A stretch of 64,000 nucleotides of DNA from Steroidobacteraceae bacterium (GCA_017853555.1 JAFMJH010000008.1:1-64000), one strand, 5' to 3'. Shown: positions 22,196 to 31,312, numbered from the stretch's first letter. Made by a program: numbers and translations. Notes: generated by a model from the letters alone, not told the origin.

Positions 22196-23380
22196 ATGAC
22201 CAAGCAGTCGCCGCTGCCGCTCAGCGGCATCAAGATCGTCGAATTCACGCACATGGTGATGGGGCCGGCCGTCGGTACGGTGCTCGTCGAACTCGGCGCC
22301 GAGGTGATCCGCGTCGAACCGATCGGCGGTGACTCGACCCGCAAGCTCGTCGGCTCCGGTGCGGGGTACTTTCCGATGTACAACCGCAACAAGAAGAGCA
22401 TCTGCCTCGATTTGAAATCGCCCGAAGGCCTCGACATCGCACGCAAACTCGCAGGTTCCGCGGATGTGGTGATCGAAAACTTTCGCACCGGCGCGATGGA
22501 CAAGCTCGGTCTCGGTTACGAAGCCCTGTCGGCGCTCAATCCACGGCTGATCTTTTGTTCGGAGAAAGGATTTCTTTCGGGCCCCTATGAAAACCGCACG
22601 GCGCTCGACGAAGTCACGCAGATGATGGGTGGCCTCGCATACATGACCGGTCCGCCGGGACGCCCGCTGCGCGCGGGCACTTCGGTCATCGACGTGACGG
22701 GCGGCATGTTCGGCGCGATCGCGGTGCTCGCAGCCATCGAAGAACGTCACCGCACGGGCCGCGGCCAGAAAGTCAGCAGTGCGCTGTTCGAAACGACGGT
22801 GTTTTTGGTGGGCCAGCACATGGCGCAGATGGCCGTCACGGGGCAGCCCGCAAAGCCCATGCCCGTGCGCATTTCGGCGTGGGCGATCTACGACGTCTTC
22901 GAGACGGCCGACGCGCAGCACGTATTCGTCGGCATCGTCTCCGACGGCTTGTGGCAAAAGTTCTGCGCGGCCTTCGAGTTGCACGAACTGGCCGCCGACC
23001 CGTCTTTGAAGGAGAACACGCAACGCGTGGCGCAACGCGAGACGTTGCTGCCGAAGGTGCGCGAGCTTCTGAAGCGGTACACCAAAGCGGATCTCGTGCC
23101 GATCCTCGAGCGTACCGGTCTGCCGTTTGCACCCATCGGCAAGCCGGAAGAGATGTTCGACGATCCGCATTTGCTCGCCAATGGCAGCCTCGGTGAGACG
23201 ACCTTGCCGGACGGTCGCAAGACGCGCCTGCCGATCCTGCCGATCGAAATGGACGGACGACGCCCGACCGTGGGTGGCTCGCTCGCCAAAGTCGGTGAAC
23301 ACACCGACGATGTCTTGACCTCACTCGGCGTGACGTCGAGCGAGATCGCTGCGCTGCGCGCACGCAAAGCGGTCGAGTAG
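22196..23380 (+). CDS. Class III CoA-transferase (CaiB/BaiF family)
   Basis: The 394-residue protein has the family N-terminus PLPLSGIKIVEFTHMVMGPAVGTVLVELGAEVIRVE, then RNKKSICLDLKSPEG. The catalytic aspartate region is probably ALDEVTQMMGGLAYMTG. Such enzymes move CoA between organic acids. The downstream glutaryl-CoA-dehydrogenase-like gene suggests glutarate as one candidate acceptor, as for mammalian SUGCT. The upstream leuCD and lyase genes suggest a branched hydroxy-diacid such as citramalate. It starts seven bases after the lyase gene. Confidence 0.9.
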   Translation: MTKQSPLPLSGIKIVEFTHMVMGPAVGTVLVELGAEVIRVEPIGGDSTRKLVGSGAGYFPMYNRNKKSICLDLKSPEGLDIARKLAGSADVVIENFRTGAMDKLGLGYEALSALNPRLIFCSEKGFLSGPYENRTALDEVTQMMGGLAYMTGPPGRPLRAGTSVIDVTGGMFGAIAVLAAIEERHRTGRGQKVSSALFETTVFLVGQHMAQMAVTGQPAKPMPVRISAWAIYDVFETADAQHVFVGIVSDGLWQKFCAAFELHELAADPSLKENTQRVAQRETLLPKVRELLKRYTKADLVPILERTGLPFAPIGKPEEMFDDPHLLANGSLGETTLPDGRKTRLPILPIEMDGRRPTVGGSLAKVGEHTDDVLTSLGVTSSEIAALRARKAVE

Positions 23381-23385
23381 CGACG

Positions 23386-24549
23386 ATGGCGCTCGATCCG
23401 CACGACTTGTTCGGAATCGACGCCGAATTCGCGCCGGAGCAGCGCGCGATCCGCGACGTCGTCGCGAAATTCGTCGATGCCGAGGTTTTGCCGACCATCG
23501 CGCGCGATTTCGACGCGCAGCGCTTTCCGCGCGAACTCGTCGCAGGGCTCGCCGATCTCGGCATTCTGGGTGGCTCGATCGAAGGCTACGATTGTCCGGG
23601 TCTCGACGCGATCTCCTACGGTCTCGTGTGTCAGCAACTCGAGCGCGGCGATTCGGCGCTGCGCAGTTTCGTCTCGGTGCAGTCGTCGCTCTGCATGTAT
23701 CCGATCGACACCTACGGGTCGGTTGAACAAAAAGCCCGCTATCTGCCCGCCATGGCGCGCGGCGAAGTCATCGGCTGCTTCGGCTTGACCGAAGCACATG
23801 GCGGTTCCGACCCGGCCAATTTGCGCACGCGCGCCGTGCGTCGTGGCGACGACTGGGTGCTGAACGGCGAGAAAACCTGGATCACCAACGCGCCGATCGC
23901 CGACCTGGCGCTGATCTGGGCCGACACCGAGGACGGCATCCGCGGATTTTTGATCGATCGCGATACGCCGGGCTTCGAGACGCGCGAGATCGAGCGCAAA
24001 TATTCACTGCGCGCCTCGACGACCGGCACGATTTTTCTGGACGACGTGGTGGTCGGCGACGAGCAGCGTTTGCCAGGCAGCGAGGTCGGGCTGAAAGCAC
24101 CCCTGTCGTGCCTGACGCAAGCGCGCTACGGCATTGCGTGGGGGGTGTTGGGGGCGGGCGAGGCCTGTCTGCGCGCCGTGCTCGACTATACGGGCACGCG
24201 CGAAATGTTCGGACGCCCGCTCGCCGCGACGCAAGCGATGCAACTTCGGCTCGCCGACATGGCGCGTCGTTTGACGACGGGTCAGGTACTGGCGCTGCAG
24301 TTGGCGCGCAACAAAGAACGCGGCGTCCTGCATCCGTCCCAGGTTTCTTTGGCAAAATGGAATAATTGCCGGCTCGCGATCGACATTGCACGCGATGCCC
24401 GTGATATGTTGGGTGGCGCGGGAATCACGAGCGACCATGTCGCGATCCGTCATGCCTTGAATCTGGAAAGCGTCATCACCTACGAAGGGACCGAGACCGT
24501 GCACCAACTCGCGATCGGACGCGAACTCACCGGCCACAATGCGTTCTGA
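23386..24549 (+). CDS. Glutaryl-CoA dehydrogenase-like acyl-CoA dehydrogenase
   Basis: The 387-residue flavoenzyme matches glutaryl-CoA dehydrogenase features: ERGDSALRSFVSVQSSLCMYPI near residue 85, GLTEAHGGSDPANLRTRA, and the C-terminus ITYEGTETVHQLAIGRELTGHNAF with the catalytic glutamate. GCDH oxidises and decarboxylates glutaryl-CoA to crotonyl-CoA in lysine and tryptophan breakdown. It lies five bases after the CoA-transferase, a pairing common in glutarate use. Related succinyl or methylsuccinyl substrates cannot be excluded. Confidence 0.88.
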   Translation: MALDPHDLFGIDAEFAPEQRAIRDVVAKFVDAEVLPTIARDFDAQRFPRELVAGLADLGILGGSIEGYDCPGLDAISYGLVCQQLERGDSALRSFVSVQSSLCMYPIDTYGSVEQKARYLPAMARGEVIGCFGLTEAHGGSDPANLRTRAVRRGDDWVLNGEKTWITNAPIADLALIWADTEDGIRGFLIDRDTPGFETREIERKYSLRASTTGTIFLDDVVVGDEQRLPGSEVGLKAPLSCLTQARYGIAWGVLGAGEACLRAVLDYTGTREMFGRPLAATQAMQLRLADMARRLTTGQVLALQLARNKERGVLHPSQVSLAKWNNCRLAIDIARDARDMLGGAGITSDHVAIRHALNLESVITYEGTETVHQLAIGRELTGHNAF

Positions 24550-25720
24550 CCGCCGGTCTGCATTTTTGCTCCTGCTCGCGGGTGCGCTGCCGGCAGCCGC
24601 GAGCTACGCCGACAATGAAAGCGCGGTGCATTGGTCGGCAAGTTACACCGGCGATGCCTGGAAGATCATCGACGACGGCGAGGCCCGCCGCAGTGCGTGG
24701 CTCGATTTGCTGGAGGTGGGCGTCGCGATCGACGGAGCGCAGGTCGGTGCGCCAGGCTGGTCGGCCTCGGTCACGGTGCATCGGGACAACGGCGGCTCGA
24801 TTTCGCGCTACGTCGGTGATTCGGCAGGGTTAGACAACATCGAGGCGACCGGCGTGACGCGGCTGCACGAAGCCTGGCTCGAATGGCACCCTGCGCAACG
24901 CCAAGAAACCAGCTTCAAATTCGGTCTCGTCGACCTCAACAGCGAGTTCGACGTCAGCGACGTCGGCAGCACATTCGTCAATTCGACCTTCGGTTTGGGC
25001 GTCGATCTCGCGCAGTCGGGGGTCACGGGTCCGTCAGCCTATCCATTGACGGCACTCGCCGTGCGTGGTCGATGGCAGCCGAATGATCTTTGGCGCGTGC
25101 ACGCGGCGCTGTTCGACGGTGTGCCGGGCAAGCGCTCGGATCCGGTCCGTCCTACCTTGCAGGTGTCGGCGCGGGACGGCGCCTTGCGCATCGTCGAGTT
25201 GCAGTACAACCGCGCCGCGTGGCGCGCCTACGTCGGACATTGGCGATACAGCGCGGCATTGCCGGTTGTCGGGCAGGACGTCGATCCCGAGCTGCGCGAC
25301 GCGCGCGGCAGCGCCGGCAGCTACGCGCTCGTCGAAGCACCGCTCTGGCTCGCAAACGATGCGCGCGCGTTGCACGCGAGCGTACGTTACGGCGTTGCGA
25401 GTGCGCGCCACAATCCGTTGGATCGTACGCTGCAGTTCGCGCTGCGCTTCGAGCGCCCATGGTTGGGGCTCGAGGGAGAGGCGCTCGGCATGGCATGGGC
25501 CGTCGCGCGCTTCGGTGATCCAGCACGCCGCGCGGCGCGACTCGACGGTGTTAACCTCGAACGCTATGAGCACGTGCTCGAACTTACCTATCGCATCCCG
25601 ATCGGTGGACGCTGGGTGCTGCAACCCGACCTGCAATACGTCGCCTATCCCGGGGGTGTCGCCAGCCCCTCGCGCGCACTGGTTGCGGGGCTGCGATTCG
25701 AGCTCGATCTGTCGCCCTGA
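24539..25720 (+). CDS. OprB-type carbohydrate-selective porin
   Basis: The 393-residue protein starts with a signal peptide (MRSDRRSAFLLLLAGALPAAASYA) and continues as an alternating beta-barrel pattern ending in aromatic and hydrophobic strands (ALVAGLRFELDLSP). Motifs such as FGLVDLNSEFDVSDVGSTFVNSTFG fit the OprB family of outer-membrane porins. It overlaps the dehydrogenase gene by 11 bases, so the porin may import the substrate of the preceding pathway. Sugar selectivity is not proven by sequence. Confidence 0.82.
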   Translation: MRSDRRSAFLLLLAGALPAAASYADNESAVHWSASYTGDAWKIIDDGEARRSAWLDLLEVGVAIDGAQVGAPGWSASVTVHRDNGGSISRYVGDSAGLDNIEATGVTRLHEAWLEWHPAQRQETSFKFGLVDLNSEFDVSDVGSTFVNSTFGLGVDLAQSGVTGPSAYPLTALAVRGRWQPNDLWRVHAALFDGVPGKRSDPVRPTLQVSARDGALRIVELQYNRAAWRAYVGHWRYSAALPVVGQDVDPELRDARGSAGSYALVEAPLWLANDARALHASVRYGVASARHNPLDRTLQFALRFERPWLGLEGEALGMAWAVARFGDPARRAARLDGVNLERYEHVLELTYRIPIGGRWVLQPDLQYVAYPGGVASPSRALVAGLRFELDLSP

Positions 25721-25732
25721 GCGAGTCGCTTC

Positions 25733-26998
25733 GTGACGATCGCCGAATTTTGGCGCTCTGAGTACGCCGCGTTCGTCGTCGCGCTCGGCGTCGGCTTGTT
25801 GATCGGCGTCGAACGCGAACGGCGCAAGCGTGATCTTTCCGCAGGCGTCGCGGGCGGCGTGCGCACCCATGCCATCGTGGCGCTGATCGGCGCACTCACG
25901 CGGCAATTCGCGGGCTTGGAAATGCTCGCCGTCGGCGCGGCATTCATCGGCGGTCTGGTGTGTCTGGCCTACTGGCGCGATCGCAGTCCCGATCTCGGCA
26001 TCACGAGCGAAGTGACGCTATTCGCCACCTATCTGCTCGGCGCGTTGGCCGTCGGCGCGCCGCAACTGGCTGCGGCAGTCGGGGTGGTGGTGGCATTGAT
26101 GCTCGCCTTGCGCGAGACCTTGCACCGCTTTGTCGACCGCACGCTCACCGATCGCGAAGTCCTCGACGGCCTGTTGCTCGCCGGGGCTGCGCTTGTCGTG
26201 TTGCCGCTGATGCCCGACGAGTCGGTCGATATCTATGGCGTCGTCAACCCGCGCACCATCTGGGAACTGACCGTGTTGGTGCTCGCCATCAACGGCTTCG
26301 GATACGTGGCGTTGCGTGCGCTCGGTGCGGGCCGCGGTTTGCCACTGGCGGGATTTTTCGGCGGCTTCGTGTCGAGTGCGGCGACGATCGGTGCGCTCGG
26401 GACGCAAGCGCGACGCAACGCCGCCTTGTTCGATGCCGCGGTTGCCGGTGGACTGTTGTCTTCGATCGCCACCGTCGTGCAACTTGGCCTCGTGCTCGAG
26501 GTCGTCGAGCCGGGAATGGTGATGCGTCTCTGGGAGACGCTGGCGGCGATGGCCGTCGTCGCCATCGGCTTCTCGAGTTGGGTCGTGGCAAAGCTGAGCG
26601 ACGGCAAGCCCGTCGATGATGCCCCCATGCATGGTCGGGCCTTCGAACCGGGTCGCGCCTTGGTGTTCAGCATGACCGTGACCGCGTTGCTGTGGACGGC
26701 GGCGTTGTTGCAAGCGCGATTCGGTGCCGGTGGCGCGTTGCTCGGCATCGCGTTCGGCGGCTTTGCCGACGCGCATTCGGCAGCGGCCTCGGCCGCTGCG
26801 CTGGCGGCGAAGGGCGTGTTGACCGATGGTGCCGCGGCCGCGGGCGTGATGATGGCGGTGCTCACCAACACGGTGACGAAAATCGTCGTCGCCGCGGTGA
26901 GCGGCGGACGACGTTATGCCATTCGCTTGGCAGGTCCCTTGTTGACGATGGCGGCCGCTGGCGCCGCCGCGGCCTGGCTCACGCTGCAATCGCCGTGA
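25733..26998 (+). CDS. MgtC/DUF4010-type integral membrane protein
   Basis: The 421-residue protein, starting at GTG 25733, is almost wholly hydrophobic with about ten or more membrane segments. Its N-terminus (FVVALGVGLLIGVERERRKR) has the MgtC/SapB-like pattern, and the rest resembles DUF4010. Function is unknown; a transport role is only suggested by topology. It follows the porin gene by 12 bases and is convergent with the universal stress protein gene. Confidence 0.8.
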   Translation: MTIAEFWRSEYAAFVVALGVGLLIGVERERRKRDLSAGVAGGVRTHAIVALIGALTRQFAGLEMLAVGAAFIGGLVCLAYWRDRSPDLGITSEVTLFATYLLGALAVGAPQLAAAVGVVVALMLALRETLHRFVDRTLTDREVLDGLLLAGAALVVLPLMPDESVDIYGVVNPRTIWELTVLVLAINGFGYVALRALGAGRGLPLAGFFGGFVSSAATIGALGTQARRNAALFDAAVAGGLLSSIATVVQLGLVLEVVEPGMVMRLWETLAAMAVVAIGFSSWVVAKLSDGKPVDDAPMHGRAFEPGRALVFSMTVTALLWTAALLQARFGAGGALLGIAFGGFADAHSAAASAAALAAKGVLTDGAAAAGVMMAVLTNTVTKIVVAAVSGGRRYAIRLAGPLLTMAAAGAAAAWLTLQSP

Positions 26999-27012
26999 GG
27001 GATCGCGCGTCG

Positions 27013-27999
27013 CTAGCCTGTCATCGCCGTCGGCAACGCAAGCAATTGCGCACCGCGTGATTTGCGCGGCACCTTGGTCTGGAAGCGACCGGGCTTCACC
27101 ACCAGCACGTCGCAGGGCAGCGCATCGAGCACGGCCTCGGCCGTGTTTCCGATCAGCACGCGCTGCATGCCGGAGCGCGACAACGCTCCCATGACGACGA
27201 TTTGGGCCTTCATCGACTTGGCCGCGAGCGGCAACGCTTCGCGAGCCACGCCCTCGATCACGGCGAGCTTGTGCGAGGGCAAGGCGTGGCGCGCGACTTC
27301 GGCGGCGAGTGCTTGGCGCGCGCGTTTCATCGCTGCATCGCTGTGCGGATCGGCGATGACCACGGGGCCCGTCATCCAGCCGGCGGTGACCATCGACGCG
27401 GGCGCGACGCAGTGCACGATGCGCAGAGCACCATGCAGATTTTCGGTCATGCGAGCCGCCGATTCGAGCAACGCATCGTCGAGCCGGGTCGGCTTGGCGT
27501 GGGCGTGGAAAGGGTCGAGCGCCGTCATCACCACCGGCCGATGATACGGGCGCGGCAGTTTGACCAACAGCACCGGGCACGGAGCCTCGCGCAGCAATTC
27601 CCAGTCCGTGTAGGCAAGCATCCAGCCGGCGACGTGGCGCGAGGCATGACGCTCGGCGACGATCAAATCAGCCTGAGTCTTGAGTGCGCGCCGCACGACG
27701 GCTTCGGCCGCCGGGAAATCCCATTCGGCTGCGCAGACGACCTCGACGTCGTGTTTGCGGATGCGTTTGGCGATGGTCTCGAGACGTTTGAGTGCCGCTT
27801 CGACTTGGCCTTGCTCGTAATCCTTCAAGCTGATGCGCCGTGCATCGAGCGCGTCGACCAGGATCGATTCCGACAGCGCGTGATAGAGCTCGAGGGTCGC
27901 GCCGGTAGCCATCGCGATCTGTGCGGCCTTGCGCACTGCCGGCAGGCTGGCCGCGTCGAGATCCTTGATCGCCACGAGGATTTTTTTCATTGCGGCCAT
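27013..27999 (-). CDS. Tandem universal stress protein (UspE-like)
   Basis: The 328-residue cytoplasmic protein contains two Usp domains. The first begins MKKILVAIKDLDAASLPAVRKAAQIA; the second ends with VVMGALSRSGMQRVLIGNTAEAVLDALPCDVLVVKPG, including a G-x9-G-(S/T)-like nucleotide motif. Such proteins accumulate under stress or anaerobiosis. GGAGG lies seven bases before the first ATG at 27999. It is divergent from the FAD-linked oxidase, with a 99-base shared promoter region. Confidence 0.9.
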   Translation of the reverse strand: MAAMKKILVAIKDLDAASLPAVRKAAQIAMATGATLELYHALSESILVDALDARRISLKDYEQGQVEAALKRLETIAKRIRKHDVEVVCAAEWDFPAAEAVVRRALKTQADLIVAERHASRHVAGWMLAYTDWELLREAPCPVLLVKLPRPYHRPVVMTALDPFHAHAKPTRLDDALLESAARMTENLHGALRIVHCVAPASMVTAGWMTGPVVIADPHSDAAMKRARQALAAEVARHALPSHKLAVIEGVAREALPLAAKSMKAQIVVMGALSRSGMQRVLIGNTAEAVLDALPCDVLVVKPGRFQTKVPRKSRGAQLLALPTAMTG

Positions 28000-28098
28000 G
28001 GGTCGTCCTCCAAACGGTTGTCGGTATTTTCCGCCCCCATACCCTGCACGGCATCAGTAGGATTGCGTATGTAACCTGATCCGTTTCGGAGCGAACCG

Positions 28099-29667
28099 AT
28101 GTCCGTTGCAATCGAGACTCTTTTGGCCGGGTGCCTGGATGCCGATGAGTGGAGCGTCGACCCGGTACGACTCGCGCTCGTGTCCTCCGATGTCTATTCC
28201 GAAGGCGTGCTTGCCGTGGCGGTGGTCAGCCCGAAGGACAAAGCGCGATGCGCGGCAGTGATCGGCACGCTGACGCGTGCCGGGTTTGCGATCGTCGGGC
28301 GCGGCGGCGGCATGTCGTATACCGGTGGCTATCTGCCCACGCGTCCGAACACGGTGGTCGTCGACACCTCGCGCCTCGATCGGATCGTCGAGATCAACGC
28401 GGAAAATCTCTACATCACGGTCGAAGCGGGCGTCACCTGGAAGCGAATTCATGAGGCGCTGAAGCCGCTCGGTCTGCGCTTGCCGTTTTTCGGTACGTTC
28501 TCCGGCGCGCAAGCGACGATCGGCGGCGGACTGTCCAACGGCGCGCTGTTTCTCGGCACGGCCCGATACGGTACCGGTGCCGACTGCATGCTCGGCATGG
28601 AAATCGCACTCGCCGACGGGCGCATCCTGCACACCGGGCAACGCGCCTTCAGTCGTGCCGTGCAACCGTTTTACCGCACCTATGGCCCCGATCTGTCGGG
28701 ACTCTTTGCGCACGAATCGGGTGCGTTCGGTATCAAGTTGCAGGCGACATTCAAGTTGATTCGTACCCCTGCACATACGGGATATGCGTCGTTCGTGTTC
28801 GACGGCATGGAAGCGGCGGGTCGTGCCTTGTCGGAAGTGGCGCGCACCGGAGCTGCCGAGGAGGCCTACGTGTTCGACCCGGCGTCGACGCGCAAAAATC
28901 TGCGATCCGCCGGTCTGCTGAGTGACGCAGGCAAATTGTTGAGTGTCGTGAAGGCCGAGCGCAGTTGGTGGCGCGGATTGTGGGCCGGCGCGAAGCTTGC
29001 GGCAGCCGGACGCGGATTTTTGCCCGACGAGGCCTATTCGCTGCACGTCGTCTGTACGGCGCGTAGCGAGGCGGCGCTGCGCGATGAGCTCGCGTCCGTG
29101 CGCGCGGCATGTTCGCAGCTAGCCGGTCAGGAGATTCCCGATTCGATTCCCCGCGCGGTGCGGGCGGATTTGTTCCCCGCACCCGACGGGGTGCTTGGTC
29201 CCGATGGTGACCGTTGGGCCGCACTCAATGCGAAAGTCGCGCACTCCGAAGCCAATGCGATCATCCGTGCAAGTCGCGCCGCTCTCGAACCTTATCAGCG
29301 GAGAATGAAGGACCACGGCGTGTGGATGAGTCATCTGCTGATCGCGATCGGCAGCAATGCGTTCAGCTTCGAGCCGGTTTTTCATTGGCACGACCGCTGG
29401 TTGCCGATGCATGAAGCGATGCCCTCAGCGCAGACGCTCGCACGTTTGCCGCGACCGACGCCGAATCCCGAGGCGACGCAACTGGTCGCCGAACTGCGCG
29501 AGGTGCTGATCGAAGTATTCGTGCGTCTCGGTGCGGCGTCCAACCAGATCGGCAAAACCTACCCGTACATGCCCGTGCTGCGCGACGAACCGCGCGAGCT
29601 GCTCGGCGAAATCAAACGCTGGGTCGACCCGCAGGGCTTGATGAATCCGGGCGGTCTCGGTTTTTGA
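28099..29667 (+). CDS. FAD-linked oxidase (PCMH-type FAD-binding domain)
   Basis: The 522-residue flavoprotein has an N-terminal PCMH FAD domain with VGRGGGMSYTGGYLPTRPNTVVVDTSRLDRI, ITVEAGVTWKRIHEAL and GGGLSNGALFLGTARYGTGAD. A C-terminal cap follows, ending WVDPQGLMNPGGLGF, as in the VAO/GlcD superfamily. Substrate is unknown; lactate, glycolate or phenolic alcohols are possible. It lies just outside the flagellar cluster and converges on flgN with 19 bases between. Confidence 0.82.
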   Translation: MSVAIETLLAGCLDADEWSVDPVRLALVSSDVYSEGVLAVAVVSPKDKARCAAVIGTLTRAGFAIVGRGGGMSYTGGYLPTRPNTVVVDTSRLDRIVEINAENLYITVEAGVTWKRIHEALKPLGLRLPFFGTFSGAQATIGGGLSNGALFLGTARYGTGADCMLGMEIALADGRILHTGQRAFSRAVQPFYRTYGPDLSGLFAHESGAFGIKLQATFKLIRTPAHTGYASFVFDGMEAAGRALSEVARTGAAEEAYVFDPASTRKNLRSAGLLSDAGKLLSVVKAERSWWRGLWAGAKLAAAGRGFLPDEAYSLHVVCTARSEAALRDELASVRAACSQLAGQEIPDSIPRAVRADLFPAPDGVLGPDGDRWAALNAKVAHSEANAIIRASRAALEPYQRRMKDHGVWMSHLLIAIGSNAFSFEPVFHWHDRWLPMHEAMPSAQTLARLPRPTPNPEATQLVAELREVLIEVFVRLGAASNQIGKTYPYMPVLRDEPRELLGEIKRWVDPQGLMNPGGLGF

Positions 29668-29686
29668 AGCGAGCCGCACGTCGCGC

Positions 29687-30100
29687 TTACGCCCGAGCGT
29701 TCACGCGCAATGCCGGCTCGACCGCGAGCGTCGCATCAGCCGCGTAGTTGCGTACATTGCGACCGCCTTGCAACACTTCGAGCATGCCGCTGACGCGCTG
29801 TGCGCGATGAGCGACGAACGCGCCGACGAGATCGTTCAGCGCACGACAAACCTGCGCTTGTTCGAGCACCCGGTTCCAGAGTTCGCGCGCTGCACTCAGC
29901 GCCGGATCCAAATCGCGGCGCCGATCGCGCAATTCGAGCAAGCGATGCGTGATGCCTTGGCGTCGCTCGCAGGCGCGCTCCAAAGCCTCGGTGCTCGGGT
30001 CGGCGTGCAGCAGCCCACGCTCCTCGCGCAGCGCCTCCTCAAGCTCGGTCAACGTGTGCAATTCGAGCTGCAGTACTTCGTTCAAATCCTGCAAGCTCAT
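29687..30100 (-). CDS. flgN: Flagellar chaperone FlgN
   Basis: FlgN is the cytoplasmic chaperone for the hook-filament junction proteins FlgK and FlgL. The 137-residue product is mostly helical, with the family pattern LQLELHTLTELEEALREERGLL followed by ARRQ-like repeats and a C-terminal substrate-binding tail. It overlaps flgM by four bases and ends the minus-strand flgA-flgM-flgN group, the same order as in Pseudomonas. Confidence 0.88.
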   Translation of the reverse strand: MSLQDLNEVLQLELHTLTELEEALREERGLLHADPSTEALERACERRQGITHRLLELRDRRRDLDPALSAARELWNRVLEQAQVCRALNDLVGAFVAHRAQRVSGMLEVLQGGRNVRNYAADATLAVEPALRVNARA

Positions 30101-30414
30101 CGGCTGCGCTCCGCGTAAGCCAATTGCGCTTCGAGTCGCAGGAATCCATCGACCACGCGTGCCGCATCGGGACGGTAGCGACCGAGCGCGAGCGCTTCGG
30201 AGAGCGCGTCGACTTTGCCGGCATCGACGCCCGGGCTCGCGGCGACGGCGCGTTCGAGCGTCGTGAGTTGGTGGGCATACGCCGTGATCGCCACGTCGCG
30301 CCCAGTGACCTCGGCGCTGGCCTTGGGGCGCGCAGGCGTCGCTCCCCGGCCTTGATCGGTCGTCGGCAAACCCGACACGGGCGGTCGCAGGATTCGGTCG
30401 ATGTCGTGGGTCAA
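30097..30414 (-). CDS. flgM: Anti-sigma-28 factor FlgM
   Basis: FlgM binds FliA until the hook-basal body is complete and is then secreted. The 105-residue protein has a disordered N-terminal half and a C-terminal helical FliA-binding part (DAGKVDALSEALALGRYRPDAARVVDGFLRLE) matching the FlgM pattern. A good FliA promoter lies upstream, overlapping the flgA stop codon, which gives a negative feedback loop. flgN follows with a four-base overlap. Confidence 0.88.
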   Translation of the reverse strand: MTHDIDRILRPPVSGLPTTDQGRGATPARPKASAEVTGRDVAITAYAHQLTTLERAVAASPGVDAGKVDALSEALALGRYRPDAARVVDGFLRLEAQLAYAERSR

Positions 30415-30447
30415 GGTGGCTACTCCGAAACGGGCTCTCGATGCCCG

Positions 30448-30474
30448 TTAACGGCCGGGGCGGTAAAACCTTTA
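30448..30474 (-). promoter_or_regulatory. FliA (sigma-28) promoter for flgMN
   Basis: On the minus strand the sequence reads TAAA, a 15-base spacer, then GCCGTTAA, one mismatch from the FliA consensus TAAA-N15-GCCGATAA. The -35 TAAA includes the TAA stop codon of flgA. It would give late, FliA-dependent flgMN expression. Confidence 0.85.
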
Positions 30475-31224
30475 GTCAGCGGTACCGAACGCGGTAACCG
30501 TCGCGGTGACGACACCGGGTGCCGTCGCGCGACCCTGCAGAGCGCGGCCGGTTTGGGCGTTGCGCAGTCGCAGTTCTTCGCCGGGGCGTGCATCGGCCAA
30601 CGCGATGGCGACCGTGCGCAATTCGAACCCGGCGCCGTTGACCCGCACCGTGACGCTGTCGCCGCGGCGGATCCAGGGCAGGGGCCGCAGATCCGAGGGG
30701 CGCAAGACGACGCCGGCGCGCAGCGCGCGACGCGGCGTGAGGCCAGCGAGGTCTTGAGGCGGCGACAACAAGGTCGCCGGCAGGGCCGCAAGCTGCACGC
30801 GCTCGATGCGCCATGCCGCAGCGTCGATGGGTTCGTCGACGCGTAGCTCGCGCGCGCTGACGTAGACGTCGGCGTCGGTCGTCACGCGCATGGATAGCGG
30901 CACGCGCCAAGTCGCGCCGTCGGCGCACTGTGCGTGCACGAGCACGCGACCCGTCTCGGCATTCACGATCGTGTGCGTCCAGCGCACCGCCGTCGTGCAG
31001 GCGCGCCACTGCAGCGCTTGATCGTTCGTGCCCGAGATCGGCTCGATCGAGATTCGGCTCCGCGTGCCGATGTCTTTCGATAGCTGCATATGCAGATAGG
31101 CGATGCCGCGTTGCGCGAGCTCGCGCATCGACCAGTCCGCCGCATCGACGTCGGCGACGCTGATCGACGACGCACTGACACCGGCACCGATCGCGAGCGT
31201 CAAACAAATGGCTCGAAGTTTCAT
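30472..31224 (-). CDS. flgA: Flagellar P-ring assembly chaperone FlgA
   Basis: The 250-residue periplasmic protein starts with a signal peptide (MKLRAICLTLAIGAGVSA) and ends with the SAF-type domain typical of FlgA (VVLRPSDLRPLPWIRRGDSVTVRVNGAGFELRT). FlgA helps FlgI assemble into the P ring. The ORF track extends upstream to 31839, but that part runs antisense to flgB. A sigma-54 promoter places transcription start about one base before this ATG, so the mRNA may be leaderless. It is divergent from flgB. Confidence 0.9.
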   Translation of the reverse strand: MKLRAICLTLAIGAGVSASSISVADVDAADWSMRELAQRGIAYLHMQLSKDIGTRSRISIEPISGTNDQALQWRACTTAVRWTHTIVNAETGRVLVHAQCADGATWRVPLSMRVTTDADVYVSARELRVDEPIDAAAWRIERVQLAALPATLLSPPQDLAGLTPRRALRAGVVLRPSDLRPLPWIRRGDSVTVRVNGAGFELRTVAIALADARPGEELRLRNAQTGRALQGRATAPGVVTATVTAFGTAD

Positions 31225-31235
31225 ACGCCACCGGG

Positions 31236-31251
31236 AGCAATTCGTGTGCCA
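31236..31251 (-). promoter_or_regulatory. Sigma-54 promoter for flgA
   Basis: The minus strand reads TGGCACACGAATTGCT, with the -24 GG and -12 GC separated by exactly ten bases. Predicted transcription start is 31225, one base before the flgA ATG at 31224. Confidence 0.85.
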
Positions 31252-31296
31252 GCGCGTTGCGGGACGAAACGTCAGCGAAATGGCGCGAATGCGGCG

Positions 31297-31312
31297 TGGC
31301 ACAGGCTTTGCT
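31297..31312 (+). promoter_or_regulatory. Sigma-54 promoter for flgB operon
   Basis: TGGCACAGGCTTTGCT matches the -24/-12 consensus, with GG and GC ten bases apart. Predicted start is near 31323, leaving a 28-base leader before GTG 31351. It is back-to-back with the flgA promoter, so one FleQ-type activator could control both directions. Confidence 0.87.
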
